Below, in pieces: positions 32,301 to 42,266 of a DNA stretch of 64,000 bases. Source of the stretch: Ustilago trichophora (Eukaryota > Basidiomycota > Ustilaginomycetes > Ustilaginales > Ustilaginaceae); contig OOIN01000001.1 of assembly GCA_900323505.1 (NCBI GenBank), forward strand, positions 2,356,001 through 2,420,000, read 5' to 3'. The notes beneath the pieces are model-generated. The model ran no database searches. It was not told the origin of the DNA and saw only the letters and a list, made by a program, of their open reading frames with translations. Made by a program: the position numbers and the translations under genes. Each line of letters opens with the position of its first letter. Position 1 is the first letter of the stretch.

Positions 32301-34388
32301 CGGTCCAGTCTCGGCCTCGATCTGTGCAACAGTCAGGTCACGACCCTGAACAATGGTTGCACTGCCTTCCTCTGCGGTTTTGACGGCCCTCGACTCGTCG
32401 CCGTCCGTCTCGGCGCTCTCGTCAAAATCGTAGAGTCCTTCCTCCCATCGCATCCTGCTGGTATAGGCTCCGACGATGTGGCTAAACTCGCCGTTCTGCA
32501 GAAAGCTGTTGATCGACGCATCCGACACTCTGCGTGCTCTGGACAGCGCCGACGAAGTTCGCAAGGAAGCGGATGGCGATTCACGTCCCGATTCGGACTC
32601 TGGCGCCTGCTGTACTGCACTGATGGAATTGCTGAGGTCGTTGATCGTCGTGATGCGGTCCAATATTGGGCGAGATGGCCTTCGGCCTACGAGCAGCGGA
32701 GCGATGGCAGGCGGAGTGCGCTGCGAGCCGTCCTTGACGACCGAAGGTGAACCTCGCAGGGAGCTGATGGAAGGCGACTGGCGCAGCGAGCTGGAGCGAG
32801 GCGGGCTCTGCAAAGCGCTGAGGTCGCTGCCTCCGGGATAGCTCGATGATGGTGCTGGCAGTCCTGGTGTGAAACGGCCCGAGTTGGATGCAGACGACGA
32901 TGAGATGGAGAGCGACGGCGAATGCGAGTGCTTGGCAGAATTGGGTGCTGTGGGGTGGTAGTTGGCCGAATCGGACGAGCAGCGAATACGCGAGTCGCGA
33001 CGGAGCGGAATCGAAGGGCTAGCCAAGGTCGAGGATGACGATGCAGATGCCACTGCAGCAGCAATGTCTCCGCTGGCGGAAGAGACGGGCGTGACATCGC
33101 TCAATGCTCGCTGCATCTGGAAGCCGACGTTGAGGCCCAACGTTCGCAAGCTGCCTTCAAGGGGTGCAGCGAAACCCTCGCCAAATTCGTAGGGATGGGA
33201 AGGCAGACCAGCGAGCGGAGAGATGTCCATGCGCCTAGTCCAGGACGGAGCACGATGATGCGAGAAGGGACCCTGCAGAGCCTGTGCACTTCCTGGAAGC
33301 GAAGGCAGAACAGGAGCAGCACTCGACCTTCGACTCGATGCGTCGTGTTCGAGATCCGAAGTGATGCCAAGTCCGACCGAGCTCTCGTCGAGCTCCTCCG
33401 TAGTCTCTCCTGCGTCCTCCTTCTTATCGTTGGCACAGTCGGCACCCTCGTCCGGCTTGAGACCATGTTGTGTGCAGGCTGGGCTGGTTCCACAGCTAGC
33501 CAAGCTGCGTTCGGTCCAGATCGAAGCATGTGTCGATGCCGAATTGCGAACCGAGTAGTCGGAAGAAAAGTGAGCGTGATTCGAGCTGAGTCTTTGACTG
33601 GCTGGTGAAGACTGTCCACTGTGGTCGTGTTGGCTGCCGGCAAGGACAGGGAACGTGGAGAGCTCGGGAAGCTTTGCAGCTTCGACGGAGCTCATACGTG
33701 GCGGTGTGGCCGGTGCGTCGCTGTTGGTGAGATCTGCGTTGCTCTTCCACTGTGCTGGTAGGGAAGGGCGAGGTGCCCTGCGATCGGAGCTTGTGATGAT
33801 GCCGGAAGAAATGGAAGAAAGCTGGACGGATCGACGTGTTGTCCGCGGCGAATCTGGCATGTTGAGGCAAGGCGAGTAGAAAGCTTGCGGTGGAGAAGAC
33901 TCAATGCTGCTGGATGCGCACTTGGTAGCTGTGATGCGGTATGAGGCAGAGTGGAGAGTAAGTTTTTCAGTCCGATGCAAGGTCAAGCATGCATGCCGCT
34001 TTCGATGACTATACTTACGTTCTGCGTACTGATCCTGCTCGGATTGCGTTGTGGCCGAGGTAGCAAACAACTGATTCTGAGGCGACTCTGGATCGAGGTT
34101 TAGGAATGACGCAGTGTTACCGCTCGACTTTGAGCGTGGAGGATGAGCGAGCATATAAGGTTCTGCGTCTGACTCGGCCGTTGTCGGTCTGTGCTCTGTC
34201 CAGCTACGTTGGAAGACGGGGCGAGCTGGGAGGGCTTTTACCGTGTTTGCCGAGTACGAAGTAGAAGCTGATGGGCCGCCTAGAGTGTTGTCAGATGGTG
34301 GTGAAGATGGTGGTGGTGGTGGTGGAAGCGACTTTTCGGGGAGCAAAGCGATTGGGTTGGCTCTCGGAGTGAGCTGTGAGGCAGACAT
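29340..34388 (-). CDS. Leucine-rich-repeat Rho guanine nucleotide exchange factor
   Basis: Starts at ATG 34388. The frame is open throughout (1682 aa), but a GTAAGT donor (34018) and CACAG acceptor (33929) bound a 90-nt in-frame intron; removing it gives 1652 aa. The N-terminal half is Ser-rich and disordered. Residues about 670-790 hold leucine-rich repeats (LLVLDLSNCGLQQLPDAIG, LEELDISGNPVDHLPDWI, LQRLSLRNNQLVFLPSWL). Residues about 1200-1490 are a Dbl-homology domain: RFRIIAEIVSTERTYVKGL (CR1), an inserted Gly/Ala loop, and SYLLLPVQRIPRYRLLLEDL (CR3). A PH-like region follows (about 1490-1652), interrupted by a Gln run, with a final AVAWKTAFDLHFYQ helix. DH-PH tandems activate Rho GTPases at membranes, and LRR fusions to DH occur in basidiomycete RhoGEFs. 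A role in Cdc42/Rho1/Rac1-driven polarity is likely, but the GTPase partner is not deducible. Confidence 0.9.
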   Translation of the reverse strand: MSASQLTPRANPIALLPEKSLPPPPPPSSPPSDNTLGGPSASTSYSANTVKALPARPVFQRSWTEHRPTTAESDAEPYMLAHPPRSKSSGNTASFLNLDPESPQNQLFATSATTQSEQDQYAERKYSHRKRHACLTLHRTEKLTLHSASYRITATKCASSSIESSPPQAFYSPCLNMPDSPRTTRRSVQLSSISSGIITSSDRRAPRPSLPAQWKSNADLTNSDAPATPPRMSSVEAAKLPELSTFPVLAGSQHDHSGQSSPASQRLSSNHAHFSSDYSVRNSASTHASIWTERSLASCGTSPACTQHGLKPDEGADCANDKKEDAGETTEELDESSVGLGITSDLEHDASSRRSSAAPVLPSLPGSAQALQGPFSHHRAPSWTRRMDISPLAGLPSHPYEFGEGFAAPLEGSLRTLGLNVGFQMQRALSDVTPVSSASGDIAAAVASASSSSTLASPSIPLRRDSRIRCSSDSANYHPTAPNSAKHSHSPSLSISSSSASNSGRFTPGLPAPSSSYPGGSDLSALQSPPRSSSLRQSPSISSLRGSPSVVKDGSQRTPPAIAPLLVGRRPSRPILDRITTINDLSNSISAVQQAPESESGRESPSASLRTSSALSRARRVSDASINSFLQNGEFSHIVGAYTSRMRWEEGLYDFDESAETDGDESRAVKTAEEGSATIVQGRDLTVAQIEAETGPNTTHLLLSCNKADGLLEVLERVLPLTTNLLVLDLSNCGLQQLPDAIGSCIALEELDISGNPVDHLPDWILNLRALRTLSADRIGLHHLPSSLIQLQELQRLSLRNNQLVFLPSWLHRMSKLTNLFVEGNNFRGPWQDIVAPLLAQADRPLVAPFQPTQQQHLDEAHAMHSGLRSATHANFARMSPRPPMPRMRSANDLQTMLNAQFGAQTPPVSTPDFQSDDSGYVSPIDVHSRPTTGYEDRVTRLSYADEADPHATGGGKWGGFLKKIGRKASSHKLASAYHETISPSESRFSSPKASRKSLRSSGGAARSNSISKSGGMAPFMTPSQSEPISPSVVITSQSLAAAIGENRANYHAPMTPLEPPSEPVTPLEPTMLLQPIALDAEAKKARRRSFLPVHAFVAAAQRPSQLEPTVTPTSSQQEEMDEESLARHRNRLRALMHYLRDLDDLTAARTGAASFVGPSKSTLAHLREAGGHSRTPSMHRAESSNPSTKSRDSGGEYVASTAASSISEGASSEPSRLSTARCSKDDSVRRFRIIAEIVSTERTYVKGLSELVDIYVKPAMAPADGNSGVPVIPPSEHRAVFGNVEALLQFHRTVFLPSLVSMASPVLEHDQDTPGDMPSEETAAVAEKVASVFSTHAAFFKMYTSYINNCDSAQNRISAWMAPSSAGNGGGLSLRGAPGYSALQAFGALSAQQGAAAAMYANGAPGGMMGTGSFGPDGCLPPSQRKKIKTFMKRCRTHPRHTQLNVESYLLLPVQRIPRYRLLLEDLVKSTDTSRLADSDALATALEHVTQIASKVNESKRQSEQDRRLLAWQYRIRGPIEGPLVQPHRRLLKDGSLQLKRVVRRIPGFVRSNRSASVSGALQQQQQQQQQRESDGVLSPTETPGQDHVLSADHLQQVTEDQSMSLILCSDVAVLCVEQSKSKDVNTPVMLRSMLKLIRPVEIIGGVNLRVVDRSEILYLAASSPEEAVAWKTAFDLHFYQ

Positions 34389-35579
34389 GGCGTCCGGTGC
34401 GGTTATCTTGAGCAGGAGCAGTGTGCTTTTGAAACAAAGTCGAGTGGTTTCGATGCCAACGGCTTAGCACACGGTGCGCTTCCTGTCAAAGGCGGAAGGG
34501 CCGAGCGCAGCGGTTTAGGGGAAAGTACGAGCTAAAGCACTGCAGCAGCACAGCCCGAGACTAAGTCCGCGCTTCGTGCCTTTTCGGATGGGTGGCGAGA
34601 TGAAGTTTAGGTTGGCTTTTCCTTTCCTCTTGTCAAGTGACAAGTGAAAGTGCAAGGGAGAGAGAGAGAAAAGGACGGGAGAGCCGAAATGAAATTGCTG
34701 TCACTCTGCTCTACTTACTTGTTACCAAGAATCGGAAGAGCCGAAGAGTCCTCGTTTCCCTGAGCAATGTCGTAAGTCGCCGAAACTCTCCTTGTCGTTG
34801 TCGATATGTGAATATTTCTTCTTCTCAAGAAGTGCACGCTTTCGGTTGAGAAGGGACGGCGAAGGAGGAACCGAAACCTTTATGCACAACGAAAAGGTGG
34901 GGGAGAAGAAAAACTCAACCTTGTCGAAAAAGTCGTTGTACGTAGTGATGGTGGGGCGCAACTGTGGTCTAGCGTTGCTGCATGCTTTTCCTTTTGGAAA
35001 TGCACTGAGAAGAAGAGTTCCACCAAGCCTGGCGGATCGTGTGAAAAAAAAGTGGACGTCGGAATGGCGGATCGGATCGAGACGATGGGAACGGAGGGGA
35101 AACTTTTGCGATCTTTTGTTCGACGGGGTCTGGATAGAATGAAACAGGGTCCGATGAAGTCTCGATGATGATGATGATGACGGTGATGAATGAGAAGCTA
35201 AGCTGAGCTGAGCTAAGTCGCCAAAGGATGCTGAGAACGGATAGTCTCGATGGCGATGGAGGAAATGATAGAGACAGAGTTGGCGATGACAAGCAACCAG
35301 GATACCAGCTTGGGCCGCTGCAGGTAAAGAAGAGGACCGTTCGAGGATTTTGGTCGCCGAAGTTCAAGCGGCGTATGAGACCAGACCAGGAAGGTGGGCT
35401 GCCCTGCGAAATAGGAGTCGTGGTGGTGGCAAGGAGTAACTAGTCGGTGGGTGAATAGGAATCGCTATTGTTCAGAGTCGAATCGAAGAACAGCAACAAA
35501 ACTTCTGTCGGTGGTTCTGATGTTGGTGGCCGAATGGGGTCCGAACACGATCCAAATGGTGGTGGGCCGTCGTGAGTGA

Positions 35580-35589
<10 letters not shown>

Positions 35590-35619
<30 letters not shown>
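35590..35619 (+). repeat. (GA)n microsatellite
   Basis: About 15 GA units directly following a short GT run (35579-35590). Confidence 0.9.
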
Positions 35620-35623
<4 letters not shown>

Positions 35624-36607
35624 AGAAAGGCTGCGGAATGGCCTCGTGGGAGTGACAAGCGAAGTGCAGTGCAGAGTCGATTGCAGCAGACCAACGTACT
35701 GTAAGTATCAGAAAGGCAATGACGGCAGGTTCGAGGGTGCTACGTGATGGTAGGGAACTGAGCGAGCAAAAGCAAAAGCAGAAGCAAGAGGGCTGCAGAT
35801 GCAGCTGTGTGACTTGCAGGGCAGAAACAAAGAGTGGTGATGCCGGTTACTGAAAGGATGGTGTTGCTCCTTTCCTCTCTCTCCAGAGTCACACACAACA
35901 GTCTCATAGAGAAAGAGAGAGGGCTTTGCACTGCATACGGCTGTACCAATCAGTGAATACGGTAATGACAAAAAGAGAGCGGCGAGGTGCTGACAACACC
36001 AACGCAACAAGACGAAGAAAGGGGTCCAGCTGAGTGTAATCGCTGGCGCATTTGGTGCAGAGCCGAGCTGAAATCCAACACACCCCAAAAAGAATCGCAT
36101 TGCATCTGAGACACTTTTCTTCTTCTTCTTCTTCTTCCTGTTTGGGGGGTTTTTTTTTTTTTTTCTTTTTTTCTTTTTTTTTTTTCTCCCTAAAAAACAT
36201 GGCAGTGAAGCTTTCTTGTGCCACTCTGCATACGCATGCATCTGCTTTTAGAGAGAGACGTGGCATAGTCTCTCCCACTCTGAAGTTTCTTGTTCGAAAG
36301 AGGGGTTTCAACTTTTGTCTGTCTTTTTGGGCTTCCGAACGAGCGCTCACTTCTCCCCACTACACTGAACTCATGCTGTCGAATCCAAATGGCGATTGAC
36401 GCCCTGGATCTACTAAGTATGTATGAGAGGAGGCGGCGTATGACGAGACAAAGAGCAGCTAAAAAGTGACACGGATGCGGACCCTGAAGTGCAAAAACTC
36501 CTTACCGCTGTTCCTAGGAGGCAAGAGAGAGGCAGGGGGTTGAGAGATCTGCGCGTGAATTTCGAGCCTTTGCTTTGCCTTTTCTCCAAAGTCACAGCAA
36601 CCTTCTC

Positions 36608-36619
36608 TACAGTACTGTA
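36608..36619. repeat. TA-CAG-TA-CTG-TA array, 2 units
   Basis: Two 5-bp units with opposite middle trinucleotides. Same class as the array at 3878. Confidence 0.7.
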
Positions 36620-36868
36620 CGGTCAGCTCTTTGCCTACCACAACGACGCCCAACGATGGTCGGCAATCTGGAGCGCTTGTCAACACGAGGCGGATCGCAA
36701 TGGCGTCGTGTTGTCGTTGTTGCTAATGCTCTTTACAGCCAACGGGCACAGAGTACAGTTGCGCGTGGAAGGCATAAAAAGGTGAAACATACACTCTTTC
36801 TCTGCACTGCGAAATTGACAAAATCTCGCTTCCGTCACGCGATCGAGATTCGAGACAGCAAGAGAGAG

Positions 36869-36871
<3 letters not shown>

Positions 36872-36913
<42 letters not shown>
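36872..36913 (+). repeat. (GA)n microsatellite
   Basis: About 20 near-perfect GA units, followed at once by TACTGTA (36917-36923). Confidence 0.9.
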
Positions 36914-36916
<3 letters not shown>

Positions 36917-37127
36917 TACTGTAGTAGGTAGTTTTCAAGAGTTTGGTTGCGCCGCAGTTGACGCCCGACATATCTTGCAATTCCACTTCCGACTTGCGCT
37001 TTGGACATACTTGCCTGTTTGGGTCATATAGACTCTGTCTGCCTGCTGTGGTGTTGTTGCTACGACCGAGCAGGCCGATCCGATTCCTAGACATGCGCAT
37101 GCAAGCTATGGGTCGACATGCGCTTTC

Positions 37128-37149
37128 TACAGTACAGTACTGTACAGTA
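37128..37149. repeat. Tandem TA-C(A/T)G-TA array, 4 units
   Basis: Read directly as TA-CAG-TA-CAG-TA-CTG-TA-CAG-TA. Period 5 with one reversed middle trinucleotide. Confidence 0.75.
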
Positions 37150-38243
37150 CATTGGTGTTGATCAAAAGGATGGAACGAGGAGGAAAGATATGTGGCTCGA
37201 GCGTGTCTGTTGTGCTCGCTCACTCTCCGATCCGTGAAGCTCCTTCTTTCGCCGGCTTCGTTTGCATCCTTCAACTCGATTCCGCTCCACCTGTCCAAGG
37301 CTTGACTTTTGCATACAATGGTCCTCTCCACGAGGCAACGCGGCCGCGAATGCAACTACGCTAGATAGGAAGAGAGATAGGAGTTGCGACAAATGCAAGC
37401 GCGCTGTTGTCTTCGATCCTATCCCCAAGATCCCGACTCGCATGTACAACGCCAACCAACCAATCCAGCCCGCTTGGTCTCTTTGCAACTTGTGCAGGTC
37501 CCGTCATTCCTCAAACCCCTCCGACAGTACCTGCGCCTGCAGTCCGTGGTACTGTATGATATCTCGGCCATGGAAGATGGTTCGAAGCATGGCCGAGCAA
37601 GAAGCGAGTTGATTGTCACACATCGACCTTCGCTCTCATAGAGCAAGGTTTAGTTAGGTTGCGCTTCGAAGATCGCTTGATTTCTCCTCTCTCTCTCTCT
37701 CTCTCTCTCCAAGGCAATCATCTCTAGTGGTGGTGTGCATCTGTCGATCCTGACTTATCAAATATGGCTCTTCGTTATGCCGAGTATCGAAATCACGCAG
37801 CGGCCTCCTTACCTTGCTTGCCGTTCATCCACGTACTTTACTGTAAGGATCATCTCAAAATCACACACTGTCTCGGTCCACACGAGTCGTCGATCTGTGT
37901 GTATTTCTGTTTCTATTTGCTCCGACGGCATACAATCACTCACATCCTTTCAGTCTCGCCTAACACGGCTCTGATCTGCATTGAATCCTCGCTTGAGCAA
38001 CCGTCCAAGTTCGCTTAAACCTACCCTTCTAACGCCCCCCTTATTTTATTTTTTTTCTGCTCTTGCTGTTTGGTTTCGGTGTGGCGCCACACAAGAGGCG
38101 ATCCTTAACAAACACTTCGCATCGTCTTTCACACAATCGGTCACTCTTGCCACCACCATCGTCACGATGACTTTGAGTTCAGTCCAAGCTTAACACTCAT
38201 ATTGCCACGGAGGTCAGTGTTTCGAGATTTAAAGCTTGAGCTT

Positions 38244-38327
38244 AAACCTACGCCTTTCACTGCCGGGGTTACGAAAACCAAGGCTTGAAGCGAAGGGGTG
38301 GCGGTGACCAGAGTTGGGCGTAGGTTT
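38244..38327. repeat. 11-bp inverted repeat
   Basis: AAACCTACGCC (38244-38254) and its exact reverse complement (38317-38327), separated by 62 bases. It lies about 270 bp downstream of the RSE1 stop. A hairpin or short mobile-element ends are possible; no further support. Confidence 0.5.
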
Positions 38328-38600
38328 TCTGGTTGAAGCAGAGATCTACGCGAGAATTTGGCGAACTGCCCGATTCAAACGCGATTTCCTTTTATAGCAG
38401 GTTCTCAAATTTTGTCGTCGTTTCGACGTGAAACGTACCTCCTTTGACCCACTCGCACAGCCATCAAGTATCTGCTTTGCTCAGCTTCACAAGAGTCCTC
38501 AATCGCCACGACAAAAAGATAATGTTAAAAGTGTACAATGATTGAAAGAGAAAGAGAGGTCAAGAATAGGGGAGAACTACAAGTACAAAGCGCAACGACA

Positions 38601-41600
38601 TTAGAATCCAGTGGCGCCCTCTCTGAGTTGTGCCAGCTTCTTATTGATCTCGTTTGGTTTCCTATCCAACTCCTGGGCAATCGCGTTCTGCTTTGCTGGT
38701 GGTAGCATGCCAAAGGACTCGCACAGATCTCCATCGATCACGCTTTTGACGGGTGCATAGCTACTCCTATACGCCAGATGATCTCGTCCTACGAGACTGT
38801 TGTTTTCCTGCCTGAGATGGGATTCCAGCGCAGAGAGCGTGTCGACGTCTTCCTTGCTGACAAACGGGATCAATGCTCCGACTGTTCCCGAGATTCCGGT
38901 GTACAGCAACACCTCTCGTCCTCCGGGCACCATCACCGTTCGATTGAGACTGGTGATAATGTCCCCAACAAAGTAATGGGCGAGGAGGGTCGCCTTGTGC
39001 GCAGAACCCATCAAAACAGGCTTTTCGTGAACGATCGTCATGCCTGTCGGATCTTCGTCTACGCTTCTGCTCGTATCGCCGTCAATACGGAGCACGTAGA
39101 GGTTGCCAAATTTGTCCCCCGCTGCCACAGTATCGTAGTCGAGCATCGTACAACGTGTCACGAACTTGGGCATGACATCGTCTGCGAATGTCACAAGCCG
39201 GTTCTCGAGCGGTTTGTAGCATGCGAAAATGATACTCTCCTGCATGTCACCCACGACAATGCGACTACCCTGGGCATCGAGCGAGACGATGGCGGTGGGG
39301 AAAGATTTGTTTTCGCATTTGCGAAGGAGCTTCTTCTTGCCCAGATCGTAGATGCGGAGCGCTTTGCCGATGCCGGCGAGAAGGCGGCCTTGAAAAGGGC
39401 GCAGCACAAGGGGGATATCGTCCACCTCGGTTTTGTGGAGCAACTCGAGCGAGCGACCGCCATCGGTGAGACGGTAGGTCGTGAGGTATGCCTTTTTGAA
39501 CGAGCGAGGGGCCAGGATCACGTCGACAGCTGAGCCCACCACGAGCAGCGATTCCTTGTCGGCACTGGCAAAAGGCACAATGGCGAGACTGAACGCAGCC
39601 TCGTTGTCGTCAAGCTCAATCTTGTGCGTCGTTTGCGCTTGCACTCCATCCACAACGCGGACGCAGCTGGCCCAGTTGCCTGCTGCCGCTCTGATCAGCC
39701 CAAACTCTGCTGGATTCAAGTCCAACACCCCCCTTTGGTGTGGCTTGAGTTCTTTCTCCAGCGCCTCCGTCCGTCTCCTCTGGGCTCCGGGAGAAAGTGT
39801 CCGGTGTTCAGCCTCGACAACGTAGAACAGCCCTTGCTCGTCTGGATGACTTGCGATCTTGCGCGGCGTGTACGAAAGCGCCACGTTATCCTGCTTGAGC
39901 TTGCTCGCCAGCGAGGGAATAGTAAAGATGCGAAGCGTGCTGCCCACAATGCCGATAAGACCCTCGGGGCACAGCTCGGCGCTGAAGGACCAAGCGTGAT
40001 CCAACGCGTCAAATATGAGCGGGACAAACTGCAGTCGATCCTGATACGTGAACGACAACCAAGTGCGCGTGCTGAGGGCCATCACTGCGCTCTGACCGTG
40101 CACCCTTGTCCTGATCAATCGAACTGCTTTGCTGCCCAAGAAACGCGTCCTTGTGTCCGTCAGTTGTCCTGTGACAGCGTCGAGAACGGTGCGAAGGAGG
40201 ACACCGTTCTGAAGGCCGATGTTGACGAACGTGGTAGCGTGATTGCGATCGACGGTGGCATCCTGCATTTCGGCCACGCAGATGCTGGATGCGGGCGCTG
40301 TGAGGGCTTGGATGGAAATGGAGGCGAGTGTCGAATCTGGTTCGAGTGAGATGATGCGCACGGTGGAGTCGTCGCATCCTACGGCGAGGTAGGGCGTGCG
40401 TTGACGGCCCTCGGGACAATCGGCCATGCTCGTAGTGAGCACAGCAGCACCCATCGCCTTGCGCTCCTGGTGCTCGTTCAACTGTCCGTCCATGTCCAGC
40501 TCAAAGTAGACCAGCTCGTTGCTGCTCAACGCCACAACGACCTGTCGCTCGTTGGTGCATGTCGCCACGATCGTCGTCTGTCTGCCGTTCGGAAGGCTAG
40601 GCGTAGCCCACTCGTTGACCTGTTTGTCCACGAGAATGTGACGAATGCCATGCGGATGCACTTGAAGCAGTGCGTCTTCACTAAGCTGCTGCACCGCCAA
40701 CGTTGGCGAAGAGGTGAGAAACCCGCTATCTGACACTTCTTCGATCGTCTCTCCAATGCTGAGCACCAGCGTACCGTTGACGAAGCTGAGGATGATGTAG
40801 CTGTCGTGTTCGTCCTGGCGTGTAATCTTCGTTGTCCACACCGCGCTGGGAACACCAGGCAAGTCGGAACTGACCGCCTCTTGTGCTTCCAAGCCATGCC
40901 GCAACATTCTAAAGCTACTTTTCGCTCCACGTCCGCATGCAGCAAAGATCTGCGGCGAGTCGGATGCTAGAGGATTGAGCGGCTTGGCGTCCAGGATAGG
41001 GTCGAGGCTCGGCACCTCGTCTACTTGAACGAGGTTGTCCAATGGTCTCGGCGTGAAAGTGGGCAACTGTGGCCGTCTTCGCCCAGCACCATTTTCATCA
41101 TAGTCGGTTGAGATGTATTCCGGGAGGTCGTCATCATCGCCAAGCTTCTGGAACGAGTAGAGCAGTTGCGGGCCGTACTCGGACGCCACGAACAGGAAAC
41201 CTGACCGCAAGATGGCCAGCCCTGATGCGACAGGCACCGTATCAAAGTACTTGATCTTGAGCGAACGAATCTCGTCATCCTGGTGCTCCATCGTGATCTT
41301 AAAAAGGTCACCATCTTCGGTCTGGACGAGGAAGAAGAAAGCATTCTTCATCTTGTGAAGTACACTGGCGACGATGAGCATGCCGCGTCGCTCTGAAGAC
41401 TTTTCGATGGGGTTGAGGCGTCTTGGGATGGGTACGCAGTGTTCTGGCTGATCTTGGTGCTTGTAGGTGATGTAGTCTTCGCTGCAGACCAGCACACCGC
41501 TGGGTCCGTCCCACTTTTCCTGATTCTGGTTGTATCCTCCGGGCACCTGGATCAACAGGTTGGATCTTGGATCGACTGGCTCAGACCATTTGCGCACGAC

Positions 41601-42266
41601 ATGATTGAGTCCCAAGTCGAGCTCATAGTATGTAAGCGTCTTCTCCGCCTCTTCGAACGCGCGCCCTGATGGATCGTGGTCGGATTCCGAGTAATCCACC
41701 TCGAGGCAAGCAAAGAGAGGATTCTCGAAGCCAACATCCACGCCGACAATGTGATGAATGATGCCATTCGGTCGATGCGCTTCGAGAGGACTCGATATGG
41801 TGAGGTTCGCCTGAGCATCTCTGTTGAGGATATAGACGAGCTTGGCCTTCTCCATGGCACCAATCATGGTTGCGCGTCCTTTTGGATCGGTGGCGAGGTA
41901 TTGTCCTGGAACAATGCGACGGGATCCCGAGCGTCCGAATGTCTCCTGATGAACCTTGTCAAACGAGTTGGTCCCTGGTTGATATTCGAGAATGACGATT
42001 CTACCCGAGTCGGACCCCACGATGAGGTAGTCTTTGGAGCCGCCAGTGAGTCGGAAAGCCGCCAAGCTGCGAACTACACCGAATGCATCATGTGAGAGTA
42101 CAGTCTCGACCTTACCAGTCTGTGTGTCGGGCCTCAAAAGCTCAAGGCGGCTTCCTTTTGCGACGATGATCTCCTGTTGCCTGGTGCCGGAGAATTGGCC
42201 CACTACTGTCGCATTGACGCTGCCCGAGGGCTGCAGCGTCAAGTTGTAGAGGTGCATCCCATCCAT
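38601..42266 (-). CDS. RSE1: Splicing factor 3b subunit 3 (Rse1/SF3B130)
   Basis: A 1221-aa intronless frame starting at ATG 42266, essentially the family length (human SF3B3 is 1217 aa). The start MDGMHLYNLTLQPSG, the YLIVGSDSGRIVILEY block, GSRRIVPGQYLATDPKGRA and the C-terminal CPSF_A region (YLTTYRLTDGGRSLELLHKT, GIGKALRIYDLGKKKLLRKC, YDTVAAGDKFGNLYVLR) are characteristic of the SF3B3 branch rather than DDB1 or CPSF160. The protein forms a triple beta-propeller scaffold in the U2 snRNP SF3b complex, holding Hsh155/SF3B1 during branch-point recognition. The tail EINKKLAQLREGATGF also matches the family. Nuclear and essential in yeast. Confidence 0.97.
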   Translation of the reverse strand: MDGMHLYNLTLQPSGSVNATVVGQFSGTRQQEIIVAKGSRLELLRPDTQTGKVETVLSHDAFGVVRSLAAFRLTGGSKDYLIVGSDSGRIVILEYQPGTNSFDKVHQETFGRSGSRRIVPGQYLATDPKGRATMIGAMEKAKLVYILNRDAQANLTISSPLEAHRPNGIIHHIVGVDVGFENPLFACLEVDYSESDHDPSGRAFEEAEKTLTYYELDLGLNHVVRKWSEPVDPRSNLLIQVPGGYNQNQEKWDGPSGVLVCSEDYITYKHQDQPEHCVPIPRRLNPIEKSSERRGMLIVASVLHKMKNAFFFLVQTEDGDLFKITMEHQDDEIRSLKIKYFDTVPVASGLAILRSGFLFVASEYGPQLLYSFQKLGDDDDLPEYISTDYDENGAGRRRPQLPTFTPRPLDNLVQVDEVPSLDPILDAKPLNPLASDSPQIFAACGRGAKSSFRMLRHGLEAQEAVSSDLPGVPSAVWTTKITRQDEHDSYIILSFVNGTLVLSIGETIEEVSDSGFLTSSPTLAVQQLSEDALLQVHPHGIRHILVDKQVNEWATPSLPNGRQTTIVATCTNERQVVVALSSNELVYFELDMDGQLNEHQERKAMGAAVLTTSMADCPEGRQRTPYLAVGCDDSTVRIISLEPDSTLASISIQALTAPASSICVAEMQDATVDRNHATTFVNIGLQNGVLLRTVLDAVTGQLTDTRTRFLGSKAVRLIRTRVHGQSAVMALSTRTWLSFTYQDRLQFVPLIFDALDHAWSFSAELCPEGLIGIVGSTLRIFTIPSLASKLKQDNVALSYTPRKIASHPDEQGLFYVVEAEHRTLSPGAQRRRTEALEKELKPHQRGVLDLNPAEFGLIRAAAGNWASCVRVVDGVQAQTTHKIELDDNEAAFSLAIVPFASADKESLLVVGSAVDVILAPRSFKKAYLTTYRLTDGGRSLELLHKTEVDDIPLVLRPFQGRLLAGIGKALRIYDLGKKKLLRKCENKSFPTAIVSLDAQGSRIVVGDMQESIIFACYKPLENRLVTFADDVMPKFVTRCTMLDYDTVAAGDKFGNLYVLRIDGDTSRSVDEDPTGMTIVHEKPVLMGSAHKATLLAHYFVGDIITSLNRTVMVPGGREVLLYTGISGTVGALIPFVSKEDVDTLSALESHLRQENNSLVGRDHLAYRSSYAPVKSVIDGDLCESFGMLPPAKQNAIAQELDRKPNEINKKLAQLREGATGF

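Larger units (their letters stand above)
34389..38600. other. 4.2-kb gene-poor, repeat-rich region
   Basis: No gene I can support between the RhoGEF and RSE1 (tandem, both minus). It contains GA/CT microsatellites, poly-T tracts (36149-36186), a CT run (37687-37709) and a cluster of footprint-like TACWGTA sites at 35697, 36608-36619, 36917, 37128-37149, 37550 and 37839. An 11-bp inverted repeat lies at 38244-38254 / 38317-38327. Small frames here are low-complexity and unconvincing. Confidence 0.55.
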
